From Burkholderia cepacia ATCC 25416 (GTDB lineage: Bacteria > Pseudomonadota > Gammaproteobacteria > Burkholderiales > Burkholderiaceae): a stretch of DNA of 64,000 nt. Each line of letters starts with the position of its first letter. Position 1 is the stretch's first letter. The stretch spans positions 124,001 through 188,000 of the forward strand of contig NZ_CP012981.1 in NCBI RefSeq assembly GCF_001411495.1, given 5' to 3'. The translations under genes and the position numbers were made by a program. The notes beneath the pieces were generated by a model. The model was not told the DNA's origin and made no database searches. It saw only the letters and a list, made by a program, of their open reading frames with translations. Shown here in pieces: positions 28,332-37,034 of the stretch.

Positions 28332-28798
28332 CAGTACGGCACGCCCTCGTGCGCCAGCAGCCAGCGCTTCACTTTCTGGTAATACCCGTTGTCGTCGTGG
28401 TTCGCGAAACCGCCGAGGCCGCCCGCCGCGACGACGCGATGGCACGGGATCACGAGCGGGAAGTAGTTCGCGCCGCACGCCTGGCCGACCGCGCGCGGCG
28501 CGCTGCCGATCCGCTTCGCGACCTGGCCGTAGGTCAGCACCGCGCCGGGCGGGATATCGCTGATCACGTCCCACACGCGGTGCTGGAACGCGCTGCCGAC
28601 CTCGGCGAGCGGCAGGTCGAAGCGCGCCGACGCGCGCGCGAAGTAACGTTCGATCTGCTTGACCGCGCGCTTCGCGAGCGGCGAATCCGGATCGACCGGC
28701 TTCACCGATTCGGGCAGATAGACGATCTCGCGCACCACCGCGGCATCCGTGCGGATGCCGATCTTGCCGAACGGTGCGTCGATGACTGCATTGAACAT
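28331..28798 (-). CDS. ogt: Methylated-DNA--protein-cysteine methyltransferase
   Basis: A 155-residue suicide repair protein that transfers alkyl groups from O6-alkylguanine to its own cysteine. Active-site IPCHRVVAAGG near residue 120, HTH part VLTYGQVAKRIGSAPRAVGQA, and the N-terminal ribonuclease-like domain. A good ribosome-binding site (AGGAGAG) precedes the ATG at 28798. It overlaps xerD by one base; a 9-bp hairpin (28821-28841) separates it from queG upstream. Confidence 0.95.
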   Translation of the reverse strand: MFNAVIDAPFGKIGIRTDAAVVREIVYLPESVKPVDPDSPLAKRAVKQIERYFARASARFDLPLAEVGSAFQHRVWDVISDIPPGAVLTYGQVAKRIGSAPRAVGQACGANYFPLVIPCHRVVAAGGLGGFANHDDNGYYQKVKRWLLAHEGVPY

Positions 28799-28820
28799 GG
28801 CCCTCTCCTGACCGATGGAT

Positions 28821-28841
28821 GCGCGCGGCAGCGCCGCGCGC
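28821..28841 (-). other. Stem-loop between queG and ogt
   Basis: A 9-bp GC-only stem (28821-28829 with 28833-28841, three-base loop) lies between the queG stop and the ogt start on the minus strand. There is no T-run, so it may attenuate or protect transcript rather than terminate. Confidence 0.5.
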
Positions 28842-28862
28842 CGACGACACTTTACGCCGCCG

Positions 28863-30086
28863 TCACACGGCACGCAGCGCCCATTCGACATGCTCGCGCA
28901 CGACCGGCGACGGATCGTCGGCCCGCGCGCGCAACGCATCGACGATCGCATCGCGCGCCTGCGGCGCGAGCCGGCCCTCACCCGCGCGCAGCGCGTTGCC
29001 GAGCCCGACCGCGAGATTGCGCAGCCAGCTTTCGTAGCCGATGCGCCGGATCGCACTGCCCTGCATCCGCGTATCGAACGTGTCCGCATCCCACGCGAAC
29101 AGCTCGACGAGCGTCGCGCGGTCGAGGCCGTGCCGCACGTCGAAATCGGCGACGGGCGCGGCCTGCGCGAACTTGTTCCACGGGCACACGAGCTGGCAAT
29201 CGTCGCAGCCGTACACGCGATTGCCGATCATCGGCCGCAGCGGCTCGGGGATGCTGCCTTTCAGTTCGATCGTCAGGTACGAGATGCAGCGGCGCGCGTC
29301 GACGCGGTACGGCTCGACGATCGCGCCGGTCGGGCATGCGTCGATGCAGCGCGTGCAACTGCCGCAGTGGGCGCCGGGCGTCTCGGGCGCGGTGTCGGGC
29401 GATGTGTGCGCGTCGGTCGGCAGCGGAACGTCGACGTAGATCTCGCCGAGGAAGAACAGCGAACCCGCATCGCGCTGCAGCAGCAGCGTATGCTTGCCGC
29501 GCCAGCCGACGCCGGCCTTCTGCGCAAGCTCGACCTCGAGCACGGGCGCCGAATCGGTGAACACGCGGTAGCCGAACGCGCCGATCGCCTGCTCGATGCG
29601 CTCGGCGAGCGTCTGCAGCCGGTTGCGTAGCACCTTGTGATAGTCGCGGCCGCGCGCATAGATCGACACGACGGCCGCCTGCGGATCGTTGAGCCGGGCC
29701 TGTTCGCGCGCGCGCCAGTCGTGCGGTGCGAGTGCGCCGGGCGCACCGTCAGCGAGTGTTTGAGCCGGCAAATAGGCGAGCCGCGCGGAGATCACGCGTC
29801 GCGTACCGGCCACAAGTTCGGCCGGACGCGCGCGTTTCATCCCATGTTTCGCCATATAATCCATTTCGCCGTGGTATCCGGCTTCCAGCCAGGCGGCGAG
29901 GCCTGCTTCGGCATCCGAGAGATCGGTATCGCTGATGCCGATCGCCCCGAAACCCAATTCGCGCCCCCACGCCCTGATGCGCGCGGCGAGCGCAGTCAAC
30001 GCCGCATCGTCGAGCGCGCACGGTGCCGCGCCTTCGGCACGAGTCGAAGGCCTGTCGGATGCGGCGAGTTCCGGTAATCGGTTCAT
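28863..30086 (-). CDS. queG: Epoxyqueuosine reductase
   Basis: Cobalamin- and [4Fe-4S]-dependent enzyme for the last step of queuosine modification of tRNA wobble G. 407 residues. N-terminal domain with FGAIGISDTDLSDAE, a central HTLLLQRDAGSLFFLGEIYV, two ferredoxin-like clusters (CGSCTRCIDACPTGAI and CDDCQLVCPWN), and a HEAT-like tail. Its start lies only 17 bases from the divergent tsaE start, so the promoters must overlap coding sequence. This queG-tsaE-amiC arrangement is frequent in betaproteobacteria. Confidence 0.96.
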   Translation of the reverse strand: MNRLPELAASDRPSTRAEGAAPCALDDAALTALAARIRAWGRELGFGAIGISDTDLSDAEAGLAAWLEAGYHGEMDYMAKHGMKRARPAELVAGTRRVISARLAYLPAQTLADGAPGALAPHDWRAREQARLNDPQAAVVSIYARGRDYHKVLRNRLQTLAERIEQAIGAFGYRVFTDSAPVLEVELAQKAGVGWRGKHTLLLQRDAGSLFFLGEIYVDVPLPTDAHTSPDTAPETPGAHCGSCTRCIDACPTGAIVEPYRVDARRCISYLTIELKGSIPEPLRPMIGNRVYGCDDCQLVCPWNKFAQAAPVADFDVRHGLDRATLVELFAWDADTFDTRMQGSAIRRIGYESWLRNLAVGLGNALRAGEGRLAPQARDAIVDALRARADDPSPVVREHVEWALRAV

Positions 30087-30103
30087 CGCACTATTTTACG
30101 AGA

Positions 30104-30658
30104 ATGCCAGCCACGCCCAGCCAACCGCCTCACGACGCCATGCTGCCCGCCCTGCTCGCGGAGCGCGTGATCGCGCTCGCCGACGAAGCGGCGACCGAGG
30201 CCTTCGGCACCCGCTTCGCGCACGCGCTCGACGCGGCGCGCATCGAGCTCGCCCGCGCGCATGCGTTCGACGGGCTGCAGATCCAGCTGGTCGGCGACCT
30301 CGGCGCGGGCAAGACGTCCCTCGTGCGCGCCATCCTGCGCGGCCTCGGCCACACGGGGCGCGTGCGCAGCCCGACCTATACGCTCGTCGAACCGTACGCG
30401 CTCGAACGCGAGGATGGGGAACTCGAGGTCTATCACTTCGATCTGTATCGTTTCAACGATCCGGCCGAATGGTCCGACGCAGGCTTTCGCGAATATTTCA
30501 ATTCCAGCGCGATCTGCCTCGTCGAATGGCCACAACAGGCGGGCACGCTGCTCGGCGTACCCGATCTGGTTTTCTCGCTCGACGTGGATGGCGACGGCCG
30601 CGTCCTCACCGTCCGGGCGTACAGCGCTTCAGGAAAGGCATGTCTCGAAAGATGTTGA
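30104..30658 (+). CDS. tsaE: tRNA threonylcarbamoyladenosine biosynthesis ATPase TsaE
   Basis: Essential ATPase partner of TsaB/TsaD in making t6A37 of tRNA; cytosolic. 184 residues from the ATG at 30104 (an in-frame ATG lies at 30140). Walker A VGDLGAGKTSLVRA, then SPTYTLVEPY, YHFDLYRF and CLVEWPQQAG, all diagnostic. It overlaps amiC by 19 bases, so the two are coupled; AmiC export and t6A synthesis are unrelated in function but neighbours in many proteobacteria. Confidence 0.95.
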   Translation: MPATPSQPPHDAMLPALLAERVIALADEAATEAFGTRFAHALDAARIELARAHAFDGLQIQLVGDLGAGKTSLVRAILRGLGHTGRVRSPTYTLVEPYALEREDGELEVYHFDLYRFNDPAEWSDAGFREYFNSSAICLVEWPQQAGTLLGVPDLVFSLDVDGDGRVLTVRAYSASGKACLERC

Positions 30659-32166
30659 TCAAACCGTTCCGCTCGATCGAATCGGCGGCCACCGCGACGC
30701 ACAACTGGCGGCGTCGCCAGATCCTGCGCGCGGGCGCGTCGACGCTGGTGCTCGGTCTCGTCGCGCCGCGGCTCGCGCACGCGTCGTCGGTGCTCGGCGT
30801 GCGCGTGTGGCCAGCACGCGATTACACGCGCGTCACGATCGAATCCGACCAGCCGCTGCAGAATACCCAACAGTTGCTACAGGGTCCCGACCGCCTCGTC
30901 GTCGACCTGAGCGGCCTCGATCTCGACCAGGCGCTGCGCGATCTCGTGTCGAAGATCGCGCCGAACGATCCGCAGATCCAGTCGGTGCGCGTCGGCCAGT
31001 ATCAGCCGCACGTCGTGCGGATGGTGTTCGACCTGAAAGGTTCGGTGAAGCCGCAGGTGTTCACGCTGCCGCCGGTCGGCGCCTACAAGTACCGGCTCGT
31101 GTTCGACCTGTATCCGGCCGTCGCGCCCGATCCGCTGTCCGACCTGATCGCGCAGACGGAACGCAAGGAACAGGCGCTCAACGACACCGCGCGCGCGCAG
31201 CAGATGCAGCCGCCGTCCACGCTGGCCGGCCCGGGCACCCCGCCGCCCGCCGCGGGCGACAACAGCGATGCGTTCTTCCAGCGCTTCGCGCAGAACACGC
31301 CGGCCACGCCGCACACGCCGCACGCCGCCGGCACGCCTTCGACGCCCACGAAGCCGGCCGTCAAGCCGCCGCCGGTCATCGCACGCCGCGACGACAGCGA
31401 CGACGACGGCGACACCTACAAGTTCACCGCACCGAAATCCGGCAAGGGCGGCACCGTGCGCCTGCTGACGGTGGCGATCGATCCGGGCCACGGCGGCGAG
31501 GATCCGGGCGCGATCGGCGGCGGCGGCACGTATGAGAAGCACATCGCGCTCGACATCGCGAAGAAGCTGCGCGCGAAGATCGACGGCGCGCCGAACATGC
31601 GCGCGATGATGACGCGCGACGCCGACTTCTTCGTGCCGCTGAACGTGCGCGTGCAGAAGGCGCGCCGCGTGGGCGCGGATCTCTTCGTGTCGATCCATGC
31701 GGACGCGTTCACGACGCCGTCCGCGCGCGGCTCGTCGGTGTTCGCGCTGTCCGATCACGGCGCGACGAGTGCCGCGGCGCGCTGGATGGCGAACAAGGAA
31801 AACTCGTCCGACCTGATCGGCGGCATCAACATCAAGACGGCGGATGCGGCCGTGAACCGCGCGCTGTTCGACATGTCGACGACCGCGCAGATCCGCGACT
31901 CGCTGCGCTACGGCAACTATGTGCTGAAGGAAGTCGGCGGCATCAACAAGCTGCACAAGGGCTCGGTCGAACAGGCCGGGTTCGCGGTGCTAAAGGCTCC
32001 CGACATTCCGTCGATCCTCGTCGAGACCGCGTTCATCAGCAACCCGGAAGAGGAGAGCCGGCTGAACGACGACAGCTATCGCGACCAGATGGCCGACGCG
32101 ATCTTCCGCGGCATCAAGCGCTATTTCGCCGCGAATCCGCCGCTCGCGAAGAGCCGGATGGCCTGA
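30640..32166 (+). CDS. amiC: N-acetylmuramoyl-L-alanine amidase AmiC
   Basis: Periplasmic zinc amidase that splits septal peptidoglycan during cell separation. 508 residues from the ATG at 30640 (alternative 30652). A Tat signal peptide is seen (WRRRQILRAGASTLVLGLV, then cleavage near AHAS), followed by an AMIN domain (about 50-150), a Pro/Ala-rich linker (about 185-255), and the Amidase_3 catalytic domain with VAIDPGHGGEDPGAIG, FVSIHADA and SILVETAFISNPEEE. It overlaps tsaE. A stem without T-run (32204-32228) follows. Confidence 0.96.
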   Translation: MSRKMLIKPFRSIESAATATHNWRRRQILRAGASTLVLGLVAPRLAHASSVLGVRVWPARDYTRVTIESDQPLQNTQQLLQGPDRLVVDLSGLDLDQALRDLVSKIAPNDPQIQSVRVGQYQPHVVRMVFDLKGSVKPQVFTLPPVGAYKYRLVFDLYPAVAPDPLSDLIAQTERKEQALNDTARAQQMQPPSTLAGPGTPPPAAGDNSDAFFQRFAQNTPATPHTPHAAGTPSTPTKPAVKPPPVIARRDDSDDDGDTYKFTAPKSGKGGTVRLLTVAIDPGHGGEDPGAIGGGGTYEKHIALDIAKKLRAKIDGAPNMRAMMTRDADFFVPLNVRVQKARRVGADLFVSIHADAFTTPSARGSSVFALSDHGATSAAARWMANKENSSDLIGGINIKTADAAVNRALFDMSTTAQIRDSLRYGNYVLKEVGGINKLHKGSVEQAGFAVLKAPDIPSILVETAFISNPEEESRLNDDSYRDQMADAIFRGIKRYFAANPPLAKSRMA

Positions 32167-32203
32167 CGGCCGTATCCAGTCATACTCGGCCACCCCGCCC
32201 CGC

Positions 32204-32228
32204 CGCCGGCACGCACTGCGTGCCGGCG
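32204..32228. terminator. GC-rich stem between convergent amiC and eamA
   Basis: A perfect 11-bp stem (32204-32214 with 32218-32228, loop ACT) fills the gap between the two stops. It has no T-run, so it may be a Rho-assisted or weak bidirectional terminator. Confidence 0.55.
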
Positions 32229-32230
32229 CG

Positions 32231-33112
32231 TCACGATGCCGCGAAGCGGCGCATCAGTTTCCCGCCGAACACGTTCACCGCGAGCCCGCCCATCACGAGC
32301 GCCGTGCCGATCAGCTGCGCGCGCGTCAGATGCTCGTCGAGCAGCAGCGCCGACGAAGCCAGGCCGACGATCGGCACCAGCAGCGAGAATTGCGCGACCT
32401 GCGCGGCCGGATAGCGCGACAGCAGGCGGCTCCAGAGCCCGTAGCCGAGCAGCGTCGCGACGAACGCGAGATAGACGACCGCGAAGATCGACGCCCCGTT
32501 CAGCCCGGCGAGCGCGGTCGCGATCCGCTGCGGCCCTTCGAACCACAGCGACAGCAGGAAGAACGGCACGGGCGGCACGAGGCTCGCCCACACGACGAGC
32601 GACACGAGGTTCGCCCGGCCGACCTTCTTCGTGACGATGTTGCCGAACGCCCACATCGCGGCCGAACAGATCGTCAGCAGGAAGCCCGCGAGCGTCATTG
32701 CGCGGCCGCCCTGCGCCGCGATCACGACGAGCCCGCCCGCGGCGATCGCGAGCCCGAGCAGGTTCTGCATGCGCAGCCGCTCGCCGAGGAACAGCATCGC
32801 GAACACGAGCGTGAAGAATGCCTGCGACTGCAGCACGAGCGACGCGAGGCCGGCGGGCATGCCGACGTACATGCCGGTGAACAGGAACACGAACTGGCCG
32901 AGCTGGATCGTCGCGCCGTACAGCACCAGCAGGCGCCACGGAATCTGCGGCCGGCGCACGAAGAACACCGCGGGCACGGCCGCGAGCGTGAAGCGCAGCG
33001 CGCCCAGCAGCATCGGCGGCATGCCGTGCAGGCCGACCTTGATCACGACGAAGTTCACGCCCCACGCCAGGATCACGACCAGCGCAAGCAGCAAGTCCTT
33101 CGGGGCCATCAT
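32231..33112 (-). CDS. eamA: DMT-family exporter, EamA-like
   Basis: A 293-residue inner-membrane transporter with ten segments and two EamA repeats. It follows E. coli EamA (exporter of O-acetylserine and cysteine) closely: LAWGVNFVVIKVGLHGMPP in TM1, GMPAGLASLVLQSQAFFT in TM4, and YLAFVATLLGYGLWSRLL then LLVPIVGLASSALLLDE in the second half. The substrate is inferred from that similarity. GAGGAGA precedes the chosen ATG (33112), rather than an ATG 11 codons upstream. It is divergent from the pirin gene. Confidence 0.88.
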   Translation of the reverse strand: MMAPKDLLLALVVILAWGVNFVVIKVGLHGMPPMLLGALRFTLAAVPAVFFVRRPQIPWRLLVLYGATIQLGQFVFLFTGMYVGMPAGLASLVLQSQAFFTLVFAMLFLGERLRMQNLLGLAIAAGGLVVIAAQGGRAMTLAGFLLTICSAAMWAFGNIVTKKVGRANLVSLVVWASLVPPVPFFLLSLWFEGPQRIATALAGLNGASIFAVVYLAFVATLLGYGLWSRLLSRYPAAQVAQFSLLVPIVGLASSALLLDEHLTRAQLIGTALVMGGLAVNVFGGKLMRRFAAS

Positions 33113-33372
33113 CGGCGTCTCCTCGATTGTCGAATCGTTGTGCAAGATGTTCTCGAACCCTGTCGCTTCGCGCCAGGCTCCCGAAGAGGCGATCCATCAA
33201 AGGGATTGCCTGCGGGGCAGAAAATACCGGGACGGCCCGGCGTTTTCCCGGGAAGCCGGTCAGTCTACCGGGTTTCGGCACCCGGCCCGATACCCGCGCG
33301 GCGCGAATGGAATCGGCGGCGGACGGCCAGTACAATGACCGGCATCTGCCCCGCCGCCCCACAGGATCCGCC

Positions 33373-34254
33373 ATGACCGCCCCGATCAAAGCCCTGCTGA
33401 AGCCGCACGTGCGCGACATCGGCAACCTGCAGGTGCGCCGCACGCTGCCCGCACTCGCCGCACGCCTCGTCGGCCCGTTCATCTTCTTCGATCACATGGG
33501 ACCCGCCACGCTGCCGCCCGGCACGGGGCTCGACGTGCGGCCGCACCCGCACATCGGTCTCGCCACCGTCACCTACCTGTTCGACGGCGCGATCCTGCAC
33601 CGCGACAGCCTCGGATCGCTGCAGGAGATCGTGCCGGGCGACGTGAACTGGATGACGGCCGGCCGCGGGATCGTCCACTCCGAACGCACGCCCGACGCGC
33701 AGCGCGAAAACGGCCACACCGTGCACGGGATCCAGACCTGGGTCGCACTGCCGCGCGCGCACGAGACGACCGAGCCGTCGTTCGAGCACCATCCGGCCGA
33801 CACGCTGCCGAAGCGCAACGAGGACGGCGTGTCGCTGACGGTGATCGCCGGCGATGCGTTCGGGCTGCGCTCGCCGGTCACGACGTTCTCGCGCACGCTG
33901 TATGTCGCGGCCGAATTCGCGGCCGGCGGCCGCCTCGAACTCGACGCATCGCACGAGGAGCGCGCGGTCTACGTGGTCGACGGCGAGCTCGCGATCGACG
34001 GCACGCCGGTGCCCGCCGAGCAGATGGCCGTGCTCGCGCCCGGTGCCGCAGTCACGCTGACGAGCGGCAGCGGCGCGCGCGCGATGCTGCTCGGCGGCGA
34101 CAAGATCGACGGCGAACGCTTCATCGAATGGAACTTCGTCGCCAGCAGCCGCGAAGCGATCGAACGCGCGAAAGAAGCATGGACGCGCCAGGAAATGGGC
34201 AAGGTGCCGGGCGAGACCGAGTGGATTCCGCTGCCCGAGTCGAAGCCGCGTTGA
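33373..34254 (+). CDS. Pirin family protein
   Basis: A 293-residue bicupin of the pirin family. The metal site is RPHPHIGLATVTYLF with HSERTP further on, which gives the three His and one Glu typical of pirins. Some bacterial pirins have quercetinase activity or modulate pyruvate dehydrogenase; the role here is unknown. The C-terminal cupin half (about 165-290) is complete. It is followed after 52 bases by cnoX on the same strand, with a small GC stem between them. Confidence 0.93.
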   Translation: MTAPIKALLKPHVRDIGNLQVRRTLPALAARLVGPFIFFDHMGPATLPPGTGLDVRPHPHIGLATVTYLFDGAILHRDSLGSLQEIVPGDVNWMTAGRGIVHSERTPDAQRENGHTVHGIQTWVALPRAHETTEPSFEHHPADTLPKRNEDGVSLTVIAGDAFGLRSPVTTFSRTLYVAAEFAAGGRLELDASHEERAVYVVDGELAIDGTPVPAEQMAVLAPGAAVTLTSGSGARAMLLGGDKIDGERFIEWNFVASSREAIERAKEAWTRQEMGKVPGETEWIPLPESKPR

Positions 34255-34306
34255 AAAAGGGGCGCTCCGCCCCCATCCTGACGACATTCGAACGAAAGAG
34301 AACGAC

Positions 34307-35155
34307 ATGGACACCACGCTTGCCACATTCGAGAAAGACGTCATCGAGGCGTCGCTGGACGCCCCCGTGCTGGTCGACTTCTGGGCGCCGTGGTGCGGCC
34401 CGTGCAAGACGCTCGGCCCGCTGCTGGAAAAACTCGAAGGCGATTACGAAGGCCGCTGGAAGCTCGTGAAGGTCAACGTCGACGAGAACCAGGAACTCGC
34501 CGCGCACTTCCAGACCCGCAGCATCCCGCACGTGATCGCGTTCGCCGACGGGCGCCCGGTCGACCAGTTCGTCGGCGTGCTGCCCGAAGGCCAGCTGCGC
34601 GCCTTTCTCGACCGGCTGCTGCCGGCCCCCGAGGAAGCCGAACGGCGCGCCGCGCAATACGCGATCGCCGAAGAGCGCCACGACGACGCGCTCACGCACC
34701 TCGAGGCGGCGCTCGCGCTGAATCCCGGCTTCGACGACGCACGCCTCGACCTGATCGAACTGCTGCTCGCGAGCAACCAGATCGACGCCGCGCGCGCCGA
34801 GACGGAACGCCTGTCGCCGCAGACCGTGCAAGGCGGCGACCCGCGCTACCAGGCGATCAAGACTCGTTTCGACGCCCTCGAAGCCACGGCCGACCTGCCG
34901 CCGACCGACGCACTCGAAGCGCGCATCGCGGCCAACCCGGCCGATCTCGACGCGCGCTTCGATCTCGCGCAGAGCCTGATCGCGCGGCGTGCGTATGAAG
35001 GGGCGCTGGAACAGTTGCTGGAAATCGTCACGCGCGACCGCGCGTACGGCGACGATCTCGGCCGCCGCACGATGATCTCGGTATTCGAGCTGGCCGGCGA
35101 CCGCCCGGAACTCGTCGCCGGATGGCGGCGCAAGCTGAGCATGGCGCTCAACTGA
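34307..35155 (+). CDS. cnoX: Thioredoxin-like chaperedoxin CnoX (YbbN)
   Basis: A 282-residue cytosolic protein: a thioredoxin domain (1-110) followed by a TPR-like helical region (115-280). E. coli CnoX protects proteins from hypochlorous-acid damage and hands them to GroEL. Unlike the E. coli protein, which lacks a full redox pair, this one keeps an intact WCGPC motif (about 28-32), so it may be redox-active. It lies downstream of the pirin gene; a GC stem at 35166-35186 follows the stop. Confidence 0.92.
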   Translation: MDTTLATFEKDVIEASLDAPVLVDFWAPWCGPCKTLGPLLEKLEGDYEGRWKLVKVNVDENQELAAHFQTRSIPHVIAFADGRPVDQFVGVLPEGQLRAFLDRLLPAPEEAERRAAQYAIAEERHDDALTHLEAALALNPGFDDARLDLIELLLASNQIDAARAETERLSPQTVQGGDPRYQAIKTRFDALEATADLPPTDALEARIAANPADLDARFDLAQSLIARRAYEGALEQLLEIVTRDRAYGDDLGRRTMISVFELAGDRPELVAGWRRKLSMALN

Positions 35156-35165
35156 GGGACGACCG

Positions 35166-35186
35166 GCCGGGCCGCAACGGCCCGGC
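35166..35186 (+). terminator. GC-rich stem after cnoX
   Basis: A perfect 9-bp stem (35166-35174 with 35178-35186, loop CAA) lies 11 bases after the cnoX stop. No T-run, so terminator strength is uncertain. Confidence 0.5.
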
Positions 35187-35282
35187 TGCGTAACAGCCCG
35201 ACTGCATAACAGCCCCGCATCGCATGCGGCGCGGCGCGCATCACGCGCCGCGGCATCGCGCCCGCGCCCGCGTGTCGCGCGC

Positions 35283-36140
35283 TCAGCCGGCGGCCTGCGC
35301 CGCGATCGCGCGCAGCGCATGCGCGGCGGCCGCGAAGCCGAAGCTCGCGGTCACGCACACGCTCGAACCGAATCCCGCACAGTTGAGCCCCGCGACGTGC
35401 GCGGCCGCGGACGGCTCCGCACCGTCCTCGAGATCGCAGGCGGCCGCTTCCGGATAGATCAGCGGCTCGTCCGAATACACGGCGCTGACCTTGAAACGCG
35501 CCTTCGGCCCGCGCGGAAAGCCGTGCTGCTTGCGCAACTGCGCGCGCACCTTCGACAGCAGCGGATCCTGGATCGTCAGCGCGAGATCGTCGATCCGGAT
35601 GCGCGTCGGGTCGAGCTGGCCGCCCGCGCCGCCGACCACGACGAGCGGCTGACGCTTCGCGACGCACCACGCGATCAGCGCGACCTTCGTGCGCACGCTG
35701 TCGATCGCGTCGATCACGTAGTCGAAACCGCCGCCGAGCAGCGCGTCGAAGTTGTCGGGCTCGACGAAATCCTCGATCCGGTTCACGCGGCACGCGGGGT
35801 CGATCAGCGCGATCCGCTCGGCCATCGCGTCCACCTTCGGCTTGCCGTAATTGCCGTCGAGCGCGTGGATCTGCCGGTTCGTATTGCTTTCCGCGACGTT
35901 GTCGAGATCGATCAGCGTGAGCGTGCCGACCGCGTTGCGTGCGAGCGCCTCGGCCACCCACGACCCGACGCCGCCGATCCCGATCACCGCGACGTGCGCG
36001 CGCTCGAACGCGGCGGCGGCCGGCGCGCCGTACAGCCGCGCGACGCCGCCGAAGCGCCGCGCGCGATCCACGTCAAGCTGGATTTCCGGGGTCGGGGTAA
36101 GATCAGAAGAACTGGGCGGGGCGGTGTCGGCGGCGGGCAT
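35283..36140 (-). CDS. tcdA: tRNA threonylcarbamoyladenosine dehydratase TcdA
   Basis: E1-like ATP-dependent enzyme that cyclises t6A37 of tRNA to ct6A. 285 residues from the ATG at 36140. ThiF-type nucleotide site [18 protein letters not shown] (about 52-69), then [33 protein letters not shown] and [12 protein letters not shown]. It complements tsaE elsewhere in the window, since both act on the same tRNA position. It is divergent from pdxH. Confidence 0.95.
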   Translation of the reverse strand: MPAADTAPPSSSDLTPTPEIQLDVDRARRFGGVARLYGAPAAAAFERAHVAVIGIGGVGSWVAEALARNAVGTLTLIDLDNVAESNTNRQIHALDGNYGKPKVDAMAERIALIDPACRVNRIEDFVEPDNFDALLGGGFDYVIDAIDSVRTKVALIAWCVAKRQPLVVVGGAGGQLDPTRIRIDDLALTIQDPLLSKVRAQLRKQHGFPRGPKARFKVSAVYSDEPLIYPEAAACDLEDGAEPSAAAHVAGLNCAGFGSSVCVTASFGFAAAAHALRAIAAQAAG

Positions 36141-36268
36141 GGCAGCAAGGAAAACGTAAGTCGTGCAGCCCTCTATTTTGCCTGAACTCCCCGCTCGCAC
36201 GCGCCACTGTGCACGCACGTTTCTTGCGCGTTGGCTACAATGGTTCCAGATTGAAGCGTTTGCATAAC

Positions 36269-36913
36269 ATGACGACTCTCGCCGATCTCCGCATCAATTA
36301 TTCGCGTGCTTCGCTCGACGAAGCCGATGTCGCCCACGACCCCTTCGCCCAGTTCGACCGCTGGTTCAAGGAGGCGCTTGCCGCCAAGCTGCCCGAGCCG
36401 AACACGATGACGCTCGCGACCGTCGGCGCCGACGGCCGGCCCTCGGCACGCATCGTGCTCATCAAGGGCGTCGACGAACGCGGGTTCGTCTTCTTCACCA
36501 ATTACGAAAGCCGCAAGGGGCACGACCTCGCCGCGCATCCGCAGGCAGCGCTGCTGTTCTACTGGATCGAGCTCGAGCGCCAGGTGCGCATCGAAGGCCG
36601 GATCGAGAAAACCAGCGCCGAGGAAAGCGACCGCTATTTCGCGTCGCGCCCGCTCGGCTCGCGCATCGGCGCATGGGCGTCCGAGCAGAGCGCGGTGATC
36701 GACAGCCGCGCGACGCTCGAAGCGCAGGAAAAGGCCGTCAGCGAACGCTACGGCGACAACCCGCCGCGCCCGCCCCACTGGGGCGGCTACCGCCTCGTGC
36801 CCGATTCGATCGAGTTCTGGCAGGGCCGCCCGTCGCGGCTGCACGACCGTCTGCTCTATACGCGCGACGCCAACGCTTCGTCAGGCTGGTCGATCTCGCG
36901 CCTGTCGCCGTAA
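36269..36913 (+). CDS. pdxH: Pyridoxamine 5'-phosphate oxidase
   Basis: FMN-dependent enzyme that oxidises pyridoxine- or pyridoxamine-phosphate to PLP. 214 residues from the ATG at 36269. Key blocks are [33 protein letters not shown] (FMN binding), [23 protein letters not shown] and the C-terminal [10 protein letters not shown] with RLHDR. The frame upstream to 36209 is open but does not match the family start. PLP made here would serve KynU at 44.9-46.2 kb among others. cfa follows after 121 bases. Confidence 0.97.
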   Translation: MTTLADLRINYSRASLDEADVAHDPFAQFDRWFKEALAAKLPEPNTMTLATVGADGRPSARIVLIKGVDERGFVFFTNYESRKGHDLAAHPQAALLFYWIELERQVRIEGRIEKTSAEESDRYFASRPLGSRIGAWASEQSAVIDSRATLEAQEKAVSERYGDNPPRPPHWGGYRLVPDSIEFWQGRPSRLHDRLLYTRDANASSGWSISRLSP

Positions 36914-37034
36914 GCGCGGCGCCGGCGCACGCCGGTCGTGTCTCGTGTTGCATCCGGGCGCCCGCCGCGCAAGCTGCGGGCGCCGGTCAAGATACTTGGC
37001 TGTATTCGATTCAACGAACAAACGGAGAATCCAA

